Notes: generated from the sequence alone by a model not told the origin. Numbered from the stretch's first letter, positions 28,211 to 34,468 are shown. The stretch: DNA of 64,000 nt from Lactobacillus sp. ESL0684 (GCF_029392675.1 NZ_CP113941.1:1655001-1719000); one strand, 5' to 3'. Made by a program: numbers and translations.

Positions 28211-28227
28211 TTTTAAAACGCTTTCTT
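28211..28227 (-). promoter_or_regulatory. cre-like site upstream of GH32 copy 2
   Basis: TTAAAACGCTTTCT centred at 28219-28220 fits the CcpA cre consensus at about 12 of 14 positions by eye and lies about 20 bases before the start, at the same distance as the site before copy 1. Confidence 0.5.
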
Positions 28228-28374
28228 ATTAATTTGATTATAAACATTAAGTAACAAAACTAACAGATGATAAATGTCACCAATTTGGTTAAAATAGTAT
28301 ATTCTACTTAAAGTTCAATCTTTTTTAATAACAAATATAACCTGATACAATTAAGCAACAAAGGAGGAGTAACA

Positions 28375-28635
28375 ATGAAAGAAAATAAATTTTTTACTAT
28401 TTTAGGTTGGGTAGCTTCAGTAACGGGAATTCTGATGTACGTTTCCTATATTCCCCAGATCATTGATAATTTGCACGGGGCTAAAGGTAATCCAATTCAA
28501 CCGCTGGCCACCGCAATCAATACTTTCTTATGGGTGATTTATGCCCTTTTTAAAAAGGAACGCGATATTCCACTAGCCGTGGCCAATATGGCTGGTGTAG
28601 TCTTTGGACTGATTGCCTTTTTCACGGCAATTTAA
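28375..28635 (+). CDS. SemiSWEET (MtN3/PQ-loop) sugar carrier
   Basis: An 86-residue protein with three membrane helices and the PQ-loop motif SYIPQI in helix 1; the NTFLWVIYALFKKERDIPLAVAN stretch carries the conserved W/N positions. This is the bacterial half-SWEET family, which works as a dimer to move sugars by facilitated diffusion. AGGAGG lies 6 bases before the ATG. It is divergent from the fructanase genes, so it may handle their sugar products, though the sugar specificity is unknown. Confidence 0.88.
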   Translation: MKENKFFTILGWVASVTGILMYVSYIPQIIDNLHGAKGNPIQPLATAINTFLWVIYALFKKERDIPLAVANMAGVVFGLIAFFTAI

Positions 28636-28690
28636 TTCTGATATTGAAAATAATAAATAAAAAATATAGCAAAATAACTTAATTACGTAG

Positions 28691-28696
28691 TATAAT
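28691..28696 (+). promoter_or_regulatory. -10 box of the frameshifted secreted-protein gene
   Basis: A consensus TATAAT lies 36 bases before the signal-peptide ATG at 28732. No strong -35 is visible at 17 bases upstream. Confidence 0.45.
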
Positions 28697-28731
28697 GATT
28701 TTATTATATTATTACAGAAAGCGCATAGAAG

Positions 28732-29699
28732 ATGAAAAGGAAAAAGTTATTAGTAGTACTAGCCTCAGTAGTTTTAGCTACAAGTAGTATAGAAACCATA
28801 GCAATAGCACCACAGAATATTCAAGCAGCACAGAATATTATTTGCTAGATCATGATTCTTCACAATATGATGCTAATGGGAATATTCAACCTAACGCTAT
28901 CGTTAAAGCTGGGTTCAAATTTTATCCTACTTCATCACCTATCAAGACCATAAATGGGCAACAATTTGTCGGTTTTAACAAAGTTTATGTGCCACTTAGC
29001 GAAGTTAAACCGGTTTACTCATCAGCTACAACTAGTAATAAGCCAGCACCAGCAGCAAATATCAACCCAACTGTTAATACTTCTGATGCTGAGAACGTAG
29101 CAACACCCGTTAAGGTTCCTATCTCAAAAACCAAAACTAAGAAGAAAAAAGCTAAAAAGCATGCATTAATCGGTGACAAGCATGGAATTGTTAAGCATTT
29201 CACCCTTCCTAAAAGTTGGCAAAGAACAAATTATAAGAAACCTTGGTATGCTAGCAAAGGTTATTGGGGACCTAAGCTATTAGTATATCCAAGTGCACTT
29301 GAATATCCAGCAAGTAACCTTGGAATACCTTTATGTGTTACTGGAAAGGTTAAGGGAACTAATAAATATCCGTGGCAAATGTCCAAGACCTGGAAAACTA
29401 AGCAAAGAGACATTGATGGCAGATCTATTTTTGCACATTATGCAAGATGCAAATGGCGTAAACTACATGGTCATAAGTGGGTAACACTATGCAGTATTTA
29501 CGAAGCTAAACCAACCTCAGATGTTAGTCAAGCAATAACATGTCACTACGAAAAAATTGGCGGAAAGAAACACAAAGTTCTATTTTGGGGAACTTATGGT
29601 GGAAAAGTACGGTATCAATATTTCACTTCAAAACGTTTAGCAAAGAAATATGGTCATCATAAGTTTGCTGACATGCATTACTCATCAAAATTTAAATAG
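28732..29699 (+). pseudogene. Secreted SLAP-like protein interrupted by a frameshift
   Basis: A signal peptide begins at ATG 28732 (MKRKKLLVVLASVVLA, then NIQAAQNII) and stops at a TAG at 28846-28848. The mature part continues in another frame from about 28842 to 29699: a SLAP-like repeat (SSQYDANGN, INGQQFVGFNKVYVPLSE), a lysine-rich linker, then a domain with many aromatic and basic residues that I do not recognise. One extra T in the ATTATTTG stretch (about 28836-28843) would join both parts. Either a real frameshift, a phase switch or a sequencing error; the mature protein alone could not be secreted. Confidence 0.75.
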
Positions 29700-29704
29700 T
29701 ATGA

Positions 29705-29733
29705 AAAAGCTCGGCTAAAATAGTCGAGCTTTA
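29705..29733 (+). terminator. Terminator after the frameshifted secreted-protein gene
   Basis: AAAGCTCG and CGAGCTTT pair around a loop and are followed by TACTTT. It lies a few bases past the stop at 29699. Confidence 0.7.
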
Positions 29734-29760
29734 CTTTCTCTATTACACTATAATAGTCAA

Positions 29761-29802
29761 GAAAAGAGGCTAGATATGATCAAACAAGCAGGGCTTGAAT
29801 AA
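29761..29802 (+). pseudogene. Vestige of hicA (last codons only)
   Basis: In the frame ending at TAA 29800-29802, the last residues read RLDMIKQAGLE. HicA toxins commonly end in a ...KQAGL motif just before hicB. No upstream HicA sequence (the double-stranded-RNA-binding-like fold with the catalytic GSHH) is found. The gene has apparently been deleted except for its 3' end. Confidence 0.45.
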
Positions 29803-29827
29803 CCTTAACCTTGACATATCTAAAAAT

Positions 29828-30217
29828 ATGAAAAAATTAATTTATCCAGTTATTATTACTGAAGAAAATGATGAAGATGGTCACTACTTTGGCGTTAGTT
29901 CTCCCAATATTGAGGGTATGGTAACCCAGGGAAAAACACTAGAAGATGCTGTATATTGGGCTGAAGATGCAATTGCAACCATGCTTGAAGGAGAAGAATA
30001 TCCCAAGCCACAAGATCCACGTACTTGGAAGTTAGAGCCTAATGAATCTGTGGTTTATGTTACAGTTGATATGGAAAAATGGTTGCGTAGCAAATCTCCT
30101 AAAATTCGAAAGAACGTTTCAGTTCCAGAATATCTGGTTGATCTTGGGAAAAAAGAAAAAATCAACTTTTCACAACTACTAACAGAAGCGCTAGAAAACA
30201 AATTATTGAATGATTAA
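29828..30217 (+). CDS. HicB-family antitoxin, orphan
   Basis: Type II antitoxin fold: the N-terminal HicB domain MKKLIYPVIITEENDEDGHYFGVSSPNIEGM followed by TQGKTLEDAVYWAEDAIA, with a C-terminal ribbon-helix-helix-like segment (VSVPEYLVDLGKKEKINFSQLLTEAL). Start at ATG 29828 is preferred; a TTG at 29795 would extend it by 11 residues. No intact HicA lies on either side; only a short vestige precedes it. As an orphan it may act as a free regulator or a decoy antitoxin. Confidence 0.85.
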   Translation: MKKLIYPVIITEENDEDGHYFGVSSPNIEGMVTQGKTLEDAVYWAEDAIATMLEGEEYPKPQDPRTWKLEPNESVVYVTVDMEKWLRSKSPKIRKNVSVPEYLVDLGKKEKINFSQLLTEALENKLLND

Positions 30218-30308
30218 TGCGAGTTTGCGTTGATATGGATACCTACCTTTGTTTTTAGAAAAAGTTAGGACTAACATTGGAGCCAACTGCAGCATTTGGG
30301 TATTAAGA

Positions 30309-30572
30309 ATGAACAAAGATAAACAAAAAAGTTTAATAAACTTTTTAGACAGTATTACTCAAAACCCGTTAGATTATAAATATGAAACTGTTTTAGATAA
30401 CATTATTGTTTACGTATATTCTTTACAAGATTTCCATACTGTTTTAGGCTGGTGTGGAAGTTGGGGAGCATATTTTACATTTAGCACAGTAGAACAGCCA
30501 GACGATACTCATAAAGTTGAATATCAAATTGAGATAACTGATTATGATAAGGATCTGTCTAAATATGTATAG
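30309..30572 (+). CDS. Hypothetical protein, about 87 aa
   Basis: Not recognised. The reading frame can start at ATG 30309 or further upstream at a TTG (30249). No strong ribosome site precedes either, so the start is uncertain. The product is a small soluble acidic protein with aromatic residues (LGWCGSWGAYFTF) and strand-like stretches, no membrane helix. It lies between the orphan hicB and the small RNA cluster; a role as an immunity or antitoxin-like protein cannot be shown. Confidence 0.5.
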   Translation: MNKDKQKSLINFLDSITQNPLDYKYETVLDNIIVYVYSLQDFHTVLGWCGSWGAYFTFSTVEQPDDTHKVEYQIEITDYDKDLSKYV

Positions 30573-30645
30573 CCTATACCAGTAGTAACTTACTAGCCTT
30601 GATTTAACTTAAACCTTTAAGATTTCACTCTTAACAAAAAGGTGA

Positions 30646-30752
30646 TACACTATTCTTAGAAAATAGAAGTGCGTCCTCAGACACACAAAAAGCGTGCACT
30701 GCAAGTCGATTTCTTGCATGTTGGCTGAGCGATCCCTAATGGATCGCTTTTT
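30646..30752 (+). ncRNA. Putative orphan antitoxin-like small RNA (locus A)
   Basis: A -10 box TACACT at 30646-30651 preceded by TGA matches the spacing of the two related RNAs at 31.2 and 32.1 kb. The transcript from about 30658 would contain GCGTGCAC, a hairpin GCAAG/CTTGC (30701-30717) and a terminator AGCGATCC/GGATCGCT with T-tail (30728-30752). It resembles loci B and C in order of parts but has no toxin gene facing it. Confidence 0.5.
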
Positions 30753-30769
30753 GTTTCTTTTAAAAAAAT

Positions 30770-30825
30770 AAAATCGTGTCCTCAAGGACACGATCAGACA
30801 AAAAATTTTATCAAAATTGAATTAA
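30770..30825. repeat. Direct repeat unit, copy 1 (partner near 31306-31410)
   Basis: Contains the hairpin CGTGTCC-tcaa-GGACACG followed by GATCAGA and, further on, TTTTATCAAAATTGAATTAAG. Both blocks recur near 31312-31333 and 31383-31406. On the minus strand the hairpin is followed by a T-rich run and could act as a terminator. Confidence 0.7.
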
Positions 30826-30884
30826 GCAAAAATCATGTTAGTTTTTCTACTTCGCTTCCTGCGCAAAGAATCCTTTTAGTCATA

Positions 30885-30914
30885 ATAAAAAGACAGGTAC
30901 AAAACCACCTGTCT
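30885..30914 (-). terminator. Terminator of type I toxin gene B
   Basis: AGACAGGT/ACCTGTCT stem followed by a T-run on the minus strand, 10 bases beyond the toxin stop. Confidence 0.8.
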
Positions 30915-30924
30915 CCCAATAATA

Positions 30925-31035
30925 TTACTTAAGTAGTTTAATCAACTTATCTAATATACTATTTATAGCATTTAGCAGATTAGTTGCTTGTTTAAGTAAA
31001 AAAATTGTTAGGAAAAGTTTTACAACGTCATTCAT
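30925..31035 (-). CDS. Putative type I toxin peptide B, 36 aa
   Basis: A 36-residue peptide with a hydrophobic N-terminal half (VVKLFLTIFLL) and an amphipathic lysine-rich C-terminal half ending SILDKLIKLLK. The ATG follows a near-perfect ribosome site, AAAGGAGGTGAGCG. The mRNA leader forms AAGAAAGTT/AACTTTCTT (31053-31075) directly before that site, so translation can be held back. It faces a small RNA with a matching loop (locus B, plus strand). It shares the ILDKLIKLL motif with the peptide at 31922-32023. Membrane-acting toxicity is inferred from this architecture. Confidence 0.75.
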   Translation of the reverse strand: MNDVVKLFLTIFLLKQATNLLNAINSILDKLIKLLK

Positions 31036-31052
31036 CGCGCTCACCTCCTTTC

Positions 31053-31075
31053 AAGAAAGTTGACTAAACTTTCTT
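31053..31075 (-). promoter_or_regulatory. Leader hairpin next to the ribosome site of toxin B
   Basis: Perfect 9-bp stem with a five-base loop in the toxin mRNA, placed just upstream of the AAAGGAGG ribosome site. The AAGT..GTCAA..CTT core is complementary to the hairpin of the adjacent small RNA. Confidence 0.65.
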
Positions 31076-31121
31076 AGAGTTGTGCACTTTAAAAGCGTGC
31101 GTATCTATTCTACCAAACAAA

Positions 31122-31127
31122 ATTATA
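31122..31127 (-). promoter_or_regulatory. -10 box of toxin B mRNA
   Basis: TATAAT on the minus strand, about 90 bases before the toxin start. The -35 region is poor. Confidence 0.5.
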
Positions 31128-31170
31128 CCTTTTCAATAAGCTACGCTATGAAAAGAAAAACATAATATGA

Positions 31171-31274
31171 TATAATTAAGTCAGGAAAAGTTTACACGTT
31201 ATTCAGTGTAAAAGCGTGCACGCAAGTTTGACCACTTGTAGGTACCTGGAGCAGCCTTAATTGACTGCTTTTTT
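31171..31274 (+). ncRNA. Putative antitoxin small RNA of locus B
   Basis: A -10 TATAAT (31171-31176) points away from the toxin. The RNA, from about 31183, holds GCGTGCACGC, a hairpin CAAGT-TTGACC-ACTTG (31223-31238), the block GTACCTGGAGCAG also found in locus C, and a terminator AGCAG/CTGCT with a long T-run ending near 31274. Its hairpin loop is complementary to the leader hairpin of toxin B, and GCACGCTTTTA is complementary between the two RNAs near their 5' ends. Confidence 0.68.
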
Positions 31275-31305
31275 TATGTAAAAATTCAGTTTCTTTTTAA
31301 AAAGA

Positions 31306-31410
31306 AAATCTTGTCCTCAAGGACACGATCAGAGAAAAAATAAGCAAAAGTCGTGTTGACTAATGCTTATTTTTTTACCATGAAATTTTATCAAAATTGA
31401 ATTAAGGTTC
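31306..31410. repeat. Direct repeat unit, copy 2
   Basis: Second copy of the block at 30770-30825: TGTCCTCAAGGACACGATCAGA at the left end and TTTTATCAAAATTGAATTAAGG at the right, with about 50 extra bases between. It follows the small RNA of locus B just as copy 1 follows the RNA of locus A, so the duplicated unit probably included the RNA gene. Confidence 0.65.
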
Positions 31411-31502
31411 TAAATCATAATAACCTTTACTGCATAAGCTACAAGATGAGCTTCCCATCAGTTTAACAATATCTTAGAAAGGATTTACACAGCTGCTCAA
31501 AA

Positions 31503-31763
31503 ATGGATATCAACAAAAATTCAGAATTAGAAGATATTTTTGCAATATTAAAAACAGTTGCTCCAACTACTACTATTAAAAAAACTACAGGTTCTAATTC
31601 TATTGAAATACGCGTACACACAGAAGACGATCTTATAATTTTAATGAACTTAATGGGGGCTATCAGGGGGAGTTTTAATATCCAAGGAAACTCTTTTAAA
31701 AATTATGTAGTTAATCTAGCAGATTTTGATGAGGATTGGAAAAATCATCCACAAACTTATTAA
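31503..31763 (+). CDS. Hypothetical protein, 86 aa
   Basis: Not recognised. A small soluble protein with an alpha/beta look: acidic N-terminus, then IEIRVHTEDDLIILMNLMGAIRG, and a polar end. An AGAAAGGA element lies about 20 bases before the ATG, farther than usual, so the start is uncertain. A hairpin with T-run at 31829-31872 could end its transcript. It sits between the type I modules B and C. Confidence 0.5.
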   Translation: MDINKNSELEDIFAILKTVAPTTTIKKTTGSNSIEIRVHTEDDLIILMNLMGAIRGSFNIQGNSFKNYVVNLADFDEDWKNHPQTY

Positions 31764-31765
31764 TA

Positions 31766-31880
31766 TACCAGTTGAACTGCTCTAATCTAGTTAATGTACC
31801 ATCTAGCCGCTCAATGTTATTAAGTTAGTTGCTCTAGCTTCGGGGAGCCAGAGCACTTAGCGGACTTTTTCTTTGCTATT
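31766..31880. repeat. Duplicated hairpin-bearing block, copy 1
   Basis: Holds TACCAGTTGA, TCTAATCTAGTT, ATTAAGTTAGTTGCT and a hairpin GCTCTaGCT/AGCcAGAGC followed by ACTTAGCG and a T-rich run. The same order recurs at 32250-32360. The two copies flank toxin module C, pointing to duplication of a module-sized segment. Confidence 0.7.
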
Positions 31881-31884
31881 TTAC

Positions 31885-31911
31885 AAAAATAGCTCGGATT
31901 TTCCGAGCTGT
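31885..31911 (-). terminator. Terminator of type I toxin gene C
   Basis: AGCTCGG-aaaat-CCGAGCT stem with T-run on the minus strand, beginning 11 bases past the toxin stop. Confidence 0.85.
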
Positions 31912-31921
31912 TTCTGCTGTT

Positions 31922-32023
31922 TTACTTGAGCAACTTATCTAAAAGCTTAATAAGCTTATCAAGAATTCGCTCAGTCTTAGTTAAGACCAAATAAAACAAT
32001 ACTAAGGTAAATATGTTTGACAC
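31922..32023 (-). CDS. Putative type I toxin peptide C, 33 aa
   Basis: A 33-residue peptide starting at GTG 32023 after AAAGGAGGTGAAAAAGC. Hydrophobic N-terminus (IFTLVLFYLVL) and amphipathic end ILDKLIKLLDKLLK, very like toxin B in its C-terminal half. The leader hairpin GGAAAG-TTGACTGG-CTTTCC (32043-32062) lies just upstream of the ribosome site. The facing RNA at 32115-32220 carries a complementary loop. Toxicity is inferred, not shown. Confidence 0.72.
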   Translation of the reverse strand: MSNIFTLVLFYLVLTKTERILDKLIKLLDKLLK

Positions 32024-32042
32024 GCTTTTTCACCTCCTTTAC

Positions 32043-32062
32043 GGAAAGCCAGTCAACTTTCC
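32043..32062 (-). promoter_or_regulatory. Leader hairpin next to the ribosome site of toxin C
   Basis: Six-bp stem GGAAAG/CTTTCC with loop TTGACTGG in the toxin mRNA. The loop bases TGACTG are the exact complement of CAGTCA in the hairpin loop of the locus C small RNA. Confidence 0.65.
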
Positions 32063-32114
32063 AAGATGGTGCACATAACGTGCATATTTATTTTACCAGA
32101 TTTGATAATCATGA

Positions 32115-32220
32115 TATACTTACTTTACTAAGGTAATGTGTTTAATACGCAACACATGATGTGCTAAGCAAGTTCAGTCACTTGTAAGGTACCTGGAGCA
32201 GTCATAAGACTGCTTTTTTT
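32115..32220 (+). ncRNA. Putative antitoxin small RNA of locus C
   Basis: A -10 TATACT (32115-32120) preceded by TGA, then an RNA from about 32127 with a hairpin CAAGT-TCAGTC-ACTTG (32169-32184), the conserved GTACCTGGAGCAG block, and a perfect terminator GCAGTC-ataa-GACTGC with T-tail. The order and sequences match locus B, but the hairpin loop has changed together with the toxin leader loop. Confidence 0.68.
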
Positions 32221-32249
32221 ATTTCAAAATTTTGCTTGCCCTTATTGCC

Positions 32250-32360
32250 TACCTTTATACCAGTTGACTTGTTCTAATCTAGTTGATGTCATTAAGTTAG
32301 TTGCTTTAGCTTCGGGGACCAGAGCACTTAGCGTACCTTTTCTTTGCTAGTTTTTTCAGG
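32250..32360. repeat. Duplicated hairpin-bearing block, copy 2
   Basis: Second copy of 31766-31880, shorter by about a dozen bases and with a weaker hairpin. It follows the small RNA of locus C and precedes the decayed third toxin. Confidence 0.65.
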
Positions 32361-32389
32361 TTTAACAATTAGCCCAATTAAGTTTTTTA

Positions 32390-32490
32390 CAAAATAGGCC
32401 AAGAAAATCTTGGACTAAATTTGCACCTACTTGAATAACTTAATCGCTTCAACCAATTCATGTAAAATGCCTTTAGTTAGCGTAAAGTAT
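32390..32490 (-). pseudogene. Decayed type I toxin (locus D)
   Basis: On the minus strand a frame ending in TAG (32427-32429) reads TLTKGILHELVEAIKLFK, similar in pattern to the C-terminal half of toxin C (LTKTERILDKLIKLL). It has no ribosome site or start codon. A terminator TAGTCCAAG/CTTGGCCTA with T-run (about 32391-32416) follows, as in loci B and C. Confidence 0.45.
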
Positions 32491-32574
32491 TTGTGGGGAA
32501 AATAAAAAATAGAAGATTGCCTTCTGTTAAAATGTAGTTTGAACAAGATTACATTCAGAGAGGTTTTCTTCTAT

Positions 32575-32661
32575 ATGATTAGTTTACTACAAGACTTACA
32601 ACTTTTGCTAGATAATTTAACTACTGTTAGTGTCAACTTTTTGTGGGTAATCTTTTTTTAG
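32575..32661 (+). CDS. Small hydrophobic peptide, possibly frameshifted
   Basis: ATG 32575 after AGAGAGG opens a 28-residue peptide (MISLLQDLQLLLDN, then VNFLWVIFF) that stops within a run of seven T. One more T would extend it in frame through LALVVFKIPQLDRLK, giving a typical single-helix protein with a basic tail. It may be a broken holin-like or type I toxin gene; the evidence is the sequence pattern alone. Confidence 0.35.
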   Translation: MISLLQDLQLLLDNLTTVSVNFLWVIFF

Positions 32662-32748
32662 CCTTAGTAGTTTTTAAAATTCCTCAATTAGACCGATTAA
32701 AAAGGACAGATAGGTTCAAGAATTCTCCACAATAATTACTTAATGCAT

Positions 32749-33090
32749 TTAGGCATACTTAGTAATAAACTTGGCTAGTCCTTCCAAGTCATCATCCGTA
32801 ATGGTACCACGCTTAATCATATATCGCTGTTCAGATATATATAATTTTTGTATAGCCATAATATCCACATAAGATGGCTTACTTAAGCCTTCAATTTGCC
32901 AATCTTTTAACGGATAACGATGTGCCTTTACCGACTTTGATTTGCCTTCATATTTAGAAGTGATTTTAAGCACATCGACTGTGTCATTATCCCTTCCAAC
33001 TACTAAGGCAGGTCTTCTCTTCCCACCCTCACCTTCAAAATAAGTGACATACGCGTCCACAATATCATTAACATTGAAATTAGTCGTCAT
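32749..33090 (-). CDS. PemK/MazF-like type II toxin
   Basis: Putative endoribonuclease toxin of about 113 residues: FNVNDIVDAYVTY then KRRPALVVGRDNDTVDVLKITS, the beta-barrel start of PemK-like proteins, with SYVDIMAIQKLYISEQ later. The start used is ATG 33090, which overlaps the 3' end of the RelB-type antitoxin gene by 11 bases. The pairing of a PemK-like toxin with a RelB/DinJ-type antitoxin is a hybrid arrangement seen in lactobacilli. It cuts mRNA when the antitoxin is degraded (family knowledge). Confidence 0.78.
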   Translation of the reverse strand: MTTNFNVNDIVDAYVTYFEGEGGKRRPALVVGRDNDTVDVLKITSKYEGKSKSVKAHRYPLKDWQIEGLSKPSYVDIMAIQKLYISEQRYMIKRGTITDDDLEGLAKFITKYA

Positions 33091-33361
33091 CTTCAACCCA
33101 CTTGTTATATTCATCTACTGTCTTCACTTCTTGTACAGGAAGCAATTTAACAGCATTAGCTAATGATAGAGAGGCTTTCTCATGCCGACTTAGTCTTGCA
33201 TTAAAAGGTAAACCTCCTTCAGCAGCTACACGTTTATAAAACATAGTAACTGCTGTTGTTGGAGATAAGCCTAATTCGTCAAAAATTTGTCCTACTTCGT
33301 TAACTAGATTACTATCCATTTGGATCTGCAATCTTTTTTTACCTGTTGCTCTTTCGACCAT
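33080..33361 (-). CDS. RelB/DinJ-family antitoxin
   Basis: A 93-residue protein with an N-terminal ribbon-helix-helix (KKRLQIQMDSNLVNEVGQIFDELGLSPTTAVTMFYKRV), the LPF(N/E) motif typical of DinJ, and an acidic toxin-binding tail (VDEYNKWVEDDD). AGGAG precedes the ATG. It is the first gene of the pair and should bind its own promoter. Confidence 0.88.
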   Translation of the reverse strand: MVERATGKKRLQIQMDSNLVNEVGQIFDELGLSPTTAVTMFYKRVAAEGGLPFNARLSRHEKASLSLANAVKLLPVQEVKTVDEYNKWVEDDD

Positions 33362-33623
33362 TTTCTCAAATCTCCTATTCCAAGCATATTAACTATTATA
33401 TCATGTTTGAGTGCATAATAATCATTAACTACCACAAATTACTCAAATTTGTTCAATATTAGCTATTTTTATTCCTAAATCTTACACTTCAAGAAAGAAA
33501 TCTAACTTTCGTAGAATTATCTATGAATTTAAAATTATTTCGATAACTTTAAGATTAAACTGAATTTGGTCTTGTGATAAAATTAACCCATCAACATTCA
33601 ATTAGTTTATTCGGAGGGTAAAA
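33362..33623. other. Divergent intergenic region between relB and the zeta-type pair
   Basis: AT-rich, 262 bases. It must hold both promoters, and a GGAGGG ribosome site precedes the plus-strand gene at 33624. No strong operator or RNA element was recognised. Confidence 0.4.
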
Positions 33624-33824
33624 ATGGATACGAAGGGTAAAATAAATTTTAAAGCAACTGAAGATTTAGATAAACGGATTGCAAAGCTAAATGATGATGA
33701 ATTATCTGAGCGTATCTCAGAGGCAACCGATCCAGAAGATAAAAAGTTTTGGAATACAATTTATAATCGTGCACTTCAATTGCGTCAGGCTAAAATAATT
33801 AATGCGAAAGAATTTATAAGATGA
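33624..33824 (+). CDS. Putative antitoxin of the zeta-type kinase
   Basis: A charged helical protein of 66 residues (DLDKRIAKLNDDELSERISEATDPEDKKFWNTIYNRALQLRQ in pattern), starting after GGAGGG. It overlaps the zeta-like gene by four bases (ATGA), the usual mark of an antitoxin-toxin pair. It is not a recognisable epsilon protein; similar small partners accompany chromosomal zeta homologues. Confidence 0.7.
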   Translation: MDTKGKINFKATEDLDKRIAKLNDDELSERISEATDPEDKKFWNTIYNRALQLRQAKIINAKEFIR

Positions 33825-34423
33825 CTTTGGACTTGTATATCTTTGCCGGAATTAATGGAGCTGGCAAATCTTCGCTGTATAGCGCTTCTACAAGTAAAAT
33901 CAAAAAAAGTAAACGAGCTAATGCAGATGAAATAGCTAGAGATAATCATTGGGATTGGCATGATCAATCTAAAAACTTTAAAGCAATGAGATTAGAAGTA
34001 GATAGAATCTACTCATTTATTGAAAATCATCAAAGCTTTAATATGGAAACAACTTTTGCTTCCTCAAAAAATTCTTACTTAAAAATCCTTAACAAAGCGA
34101 AAGATCAGGGCTTTATTACCCATCTTCTCTATGTAGGACTTGGTAGTCCCCAATTGGCTAAGGAAAGAGTACAAGCTAGAGTTGTTAAAGGTGGTCATGG
34201 TATACCTGATAAAGTAATCGAAAGACGTTATCCAAAGTCCTTGAAAACTCTATCTGAAATCATATCGTACTTTGATACAGTTGAAATTTATGATAATACA
34301 TACAAATTTGAGCGTATTTATAAGAGAGATGGTAACAAAATAGACGTTATCGATGGTTATGAGTCTGTGCCATGGGCAAAACAAATAATTAATAAAGATA
34401 AGATGTTGTTAAATTTACAGTGA
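33821..34423 (+). CDS. Zeta-toxin-family kinase
   Basis: A P-loop kinase of 200 residues: YIFAGINGAGKSSLY (Walker A near 10-18), the NADEIARD motif, the FNMETTFAS catalytic segment and a C-terminal arginine-rich ERVQARV region. Zeta toxins phosphorylate UDP-N-acetylglucosamine and block wall synthesis; the chromosomal relatives may also act on other substrates. It is co-translated with the preceding antitoxin-like gene and followed by a terminator. Confidence 0.88.
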   Translation: MTLDLYIFAGINGAGKSSLYSASTSKIKKSKRANADEIARDNHWDWHDQSKNFKAMRLEVDRIYSFIENHQSFNMETTFASSKNSYLKILNKAKDQGFITHLLYVGLGSPQLAKERVQARVVKGGHGIPDKVIERRYPKSLKTLSEIISYFDTVEIYDNTYKFERIYKRDGNKIDVIDGYESVPWAKQIINKDKMLLNLQ

Positions 34424-34468
34424 TTTAGCTTGATAGAATCGTTAAATACCAAATTAATTAAGTAATTT

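Noticed and set aside
30609-30791. Minus-strand open frame of 60 residues over the locus A RNA
   Set aside because: It has no ribosome site and reads through two hairpins; the plus-strand RNA explains the region better.
32520-32700. Insertion-sequence remnant in the small-gene island
   Set aside because: No transposase-like residues or terminal repeats were found around the toxin-antitoxin genes.
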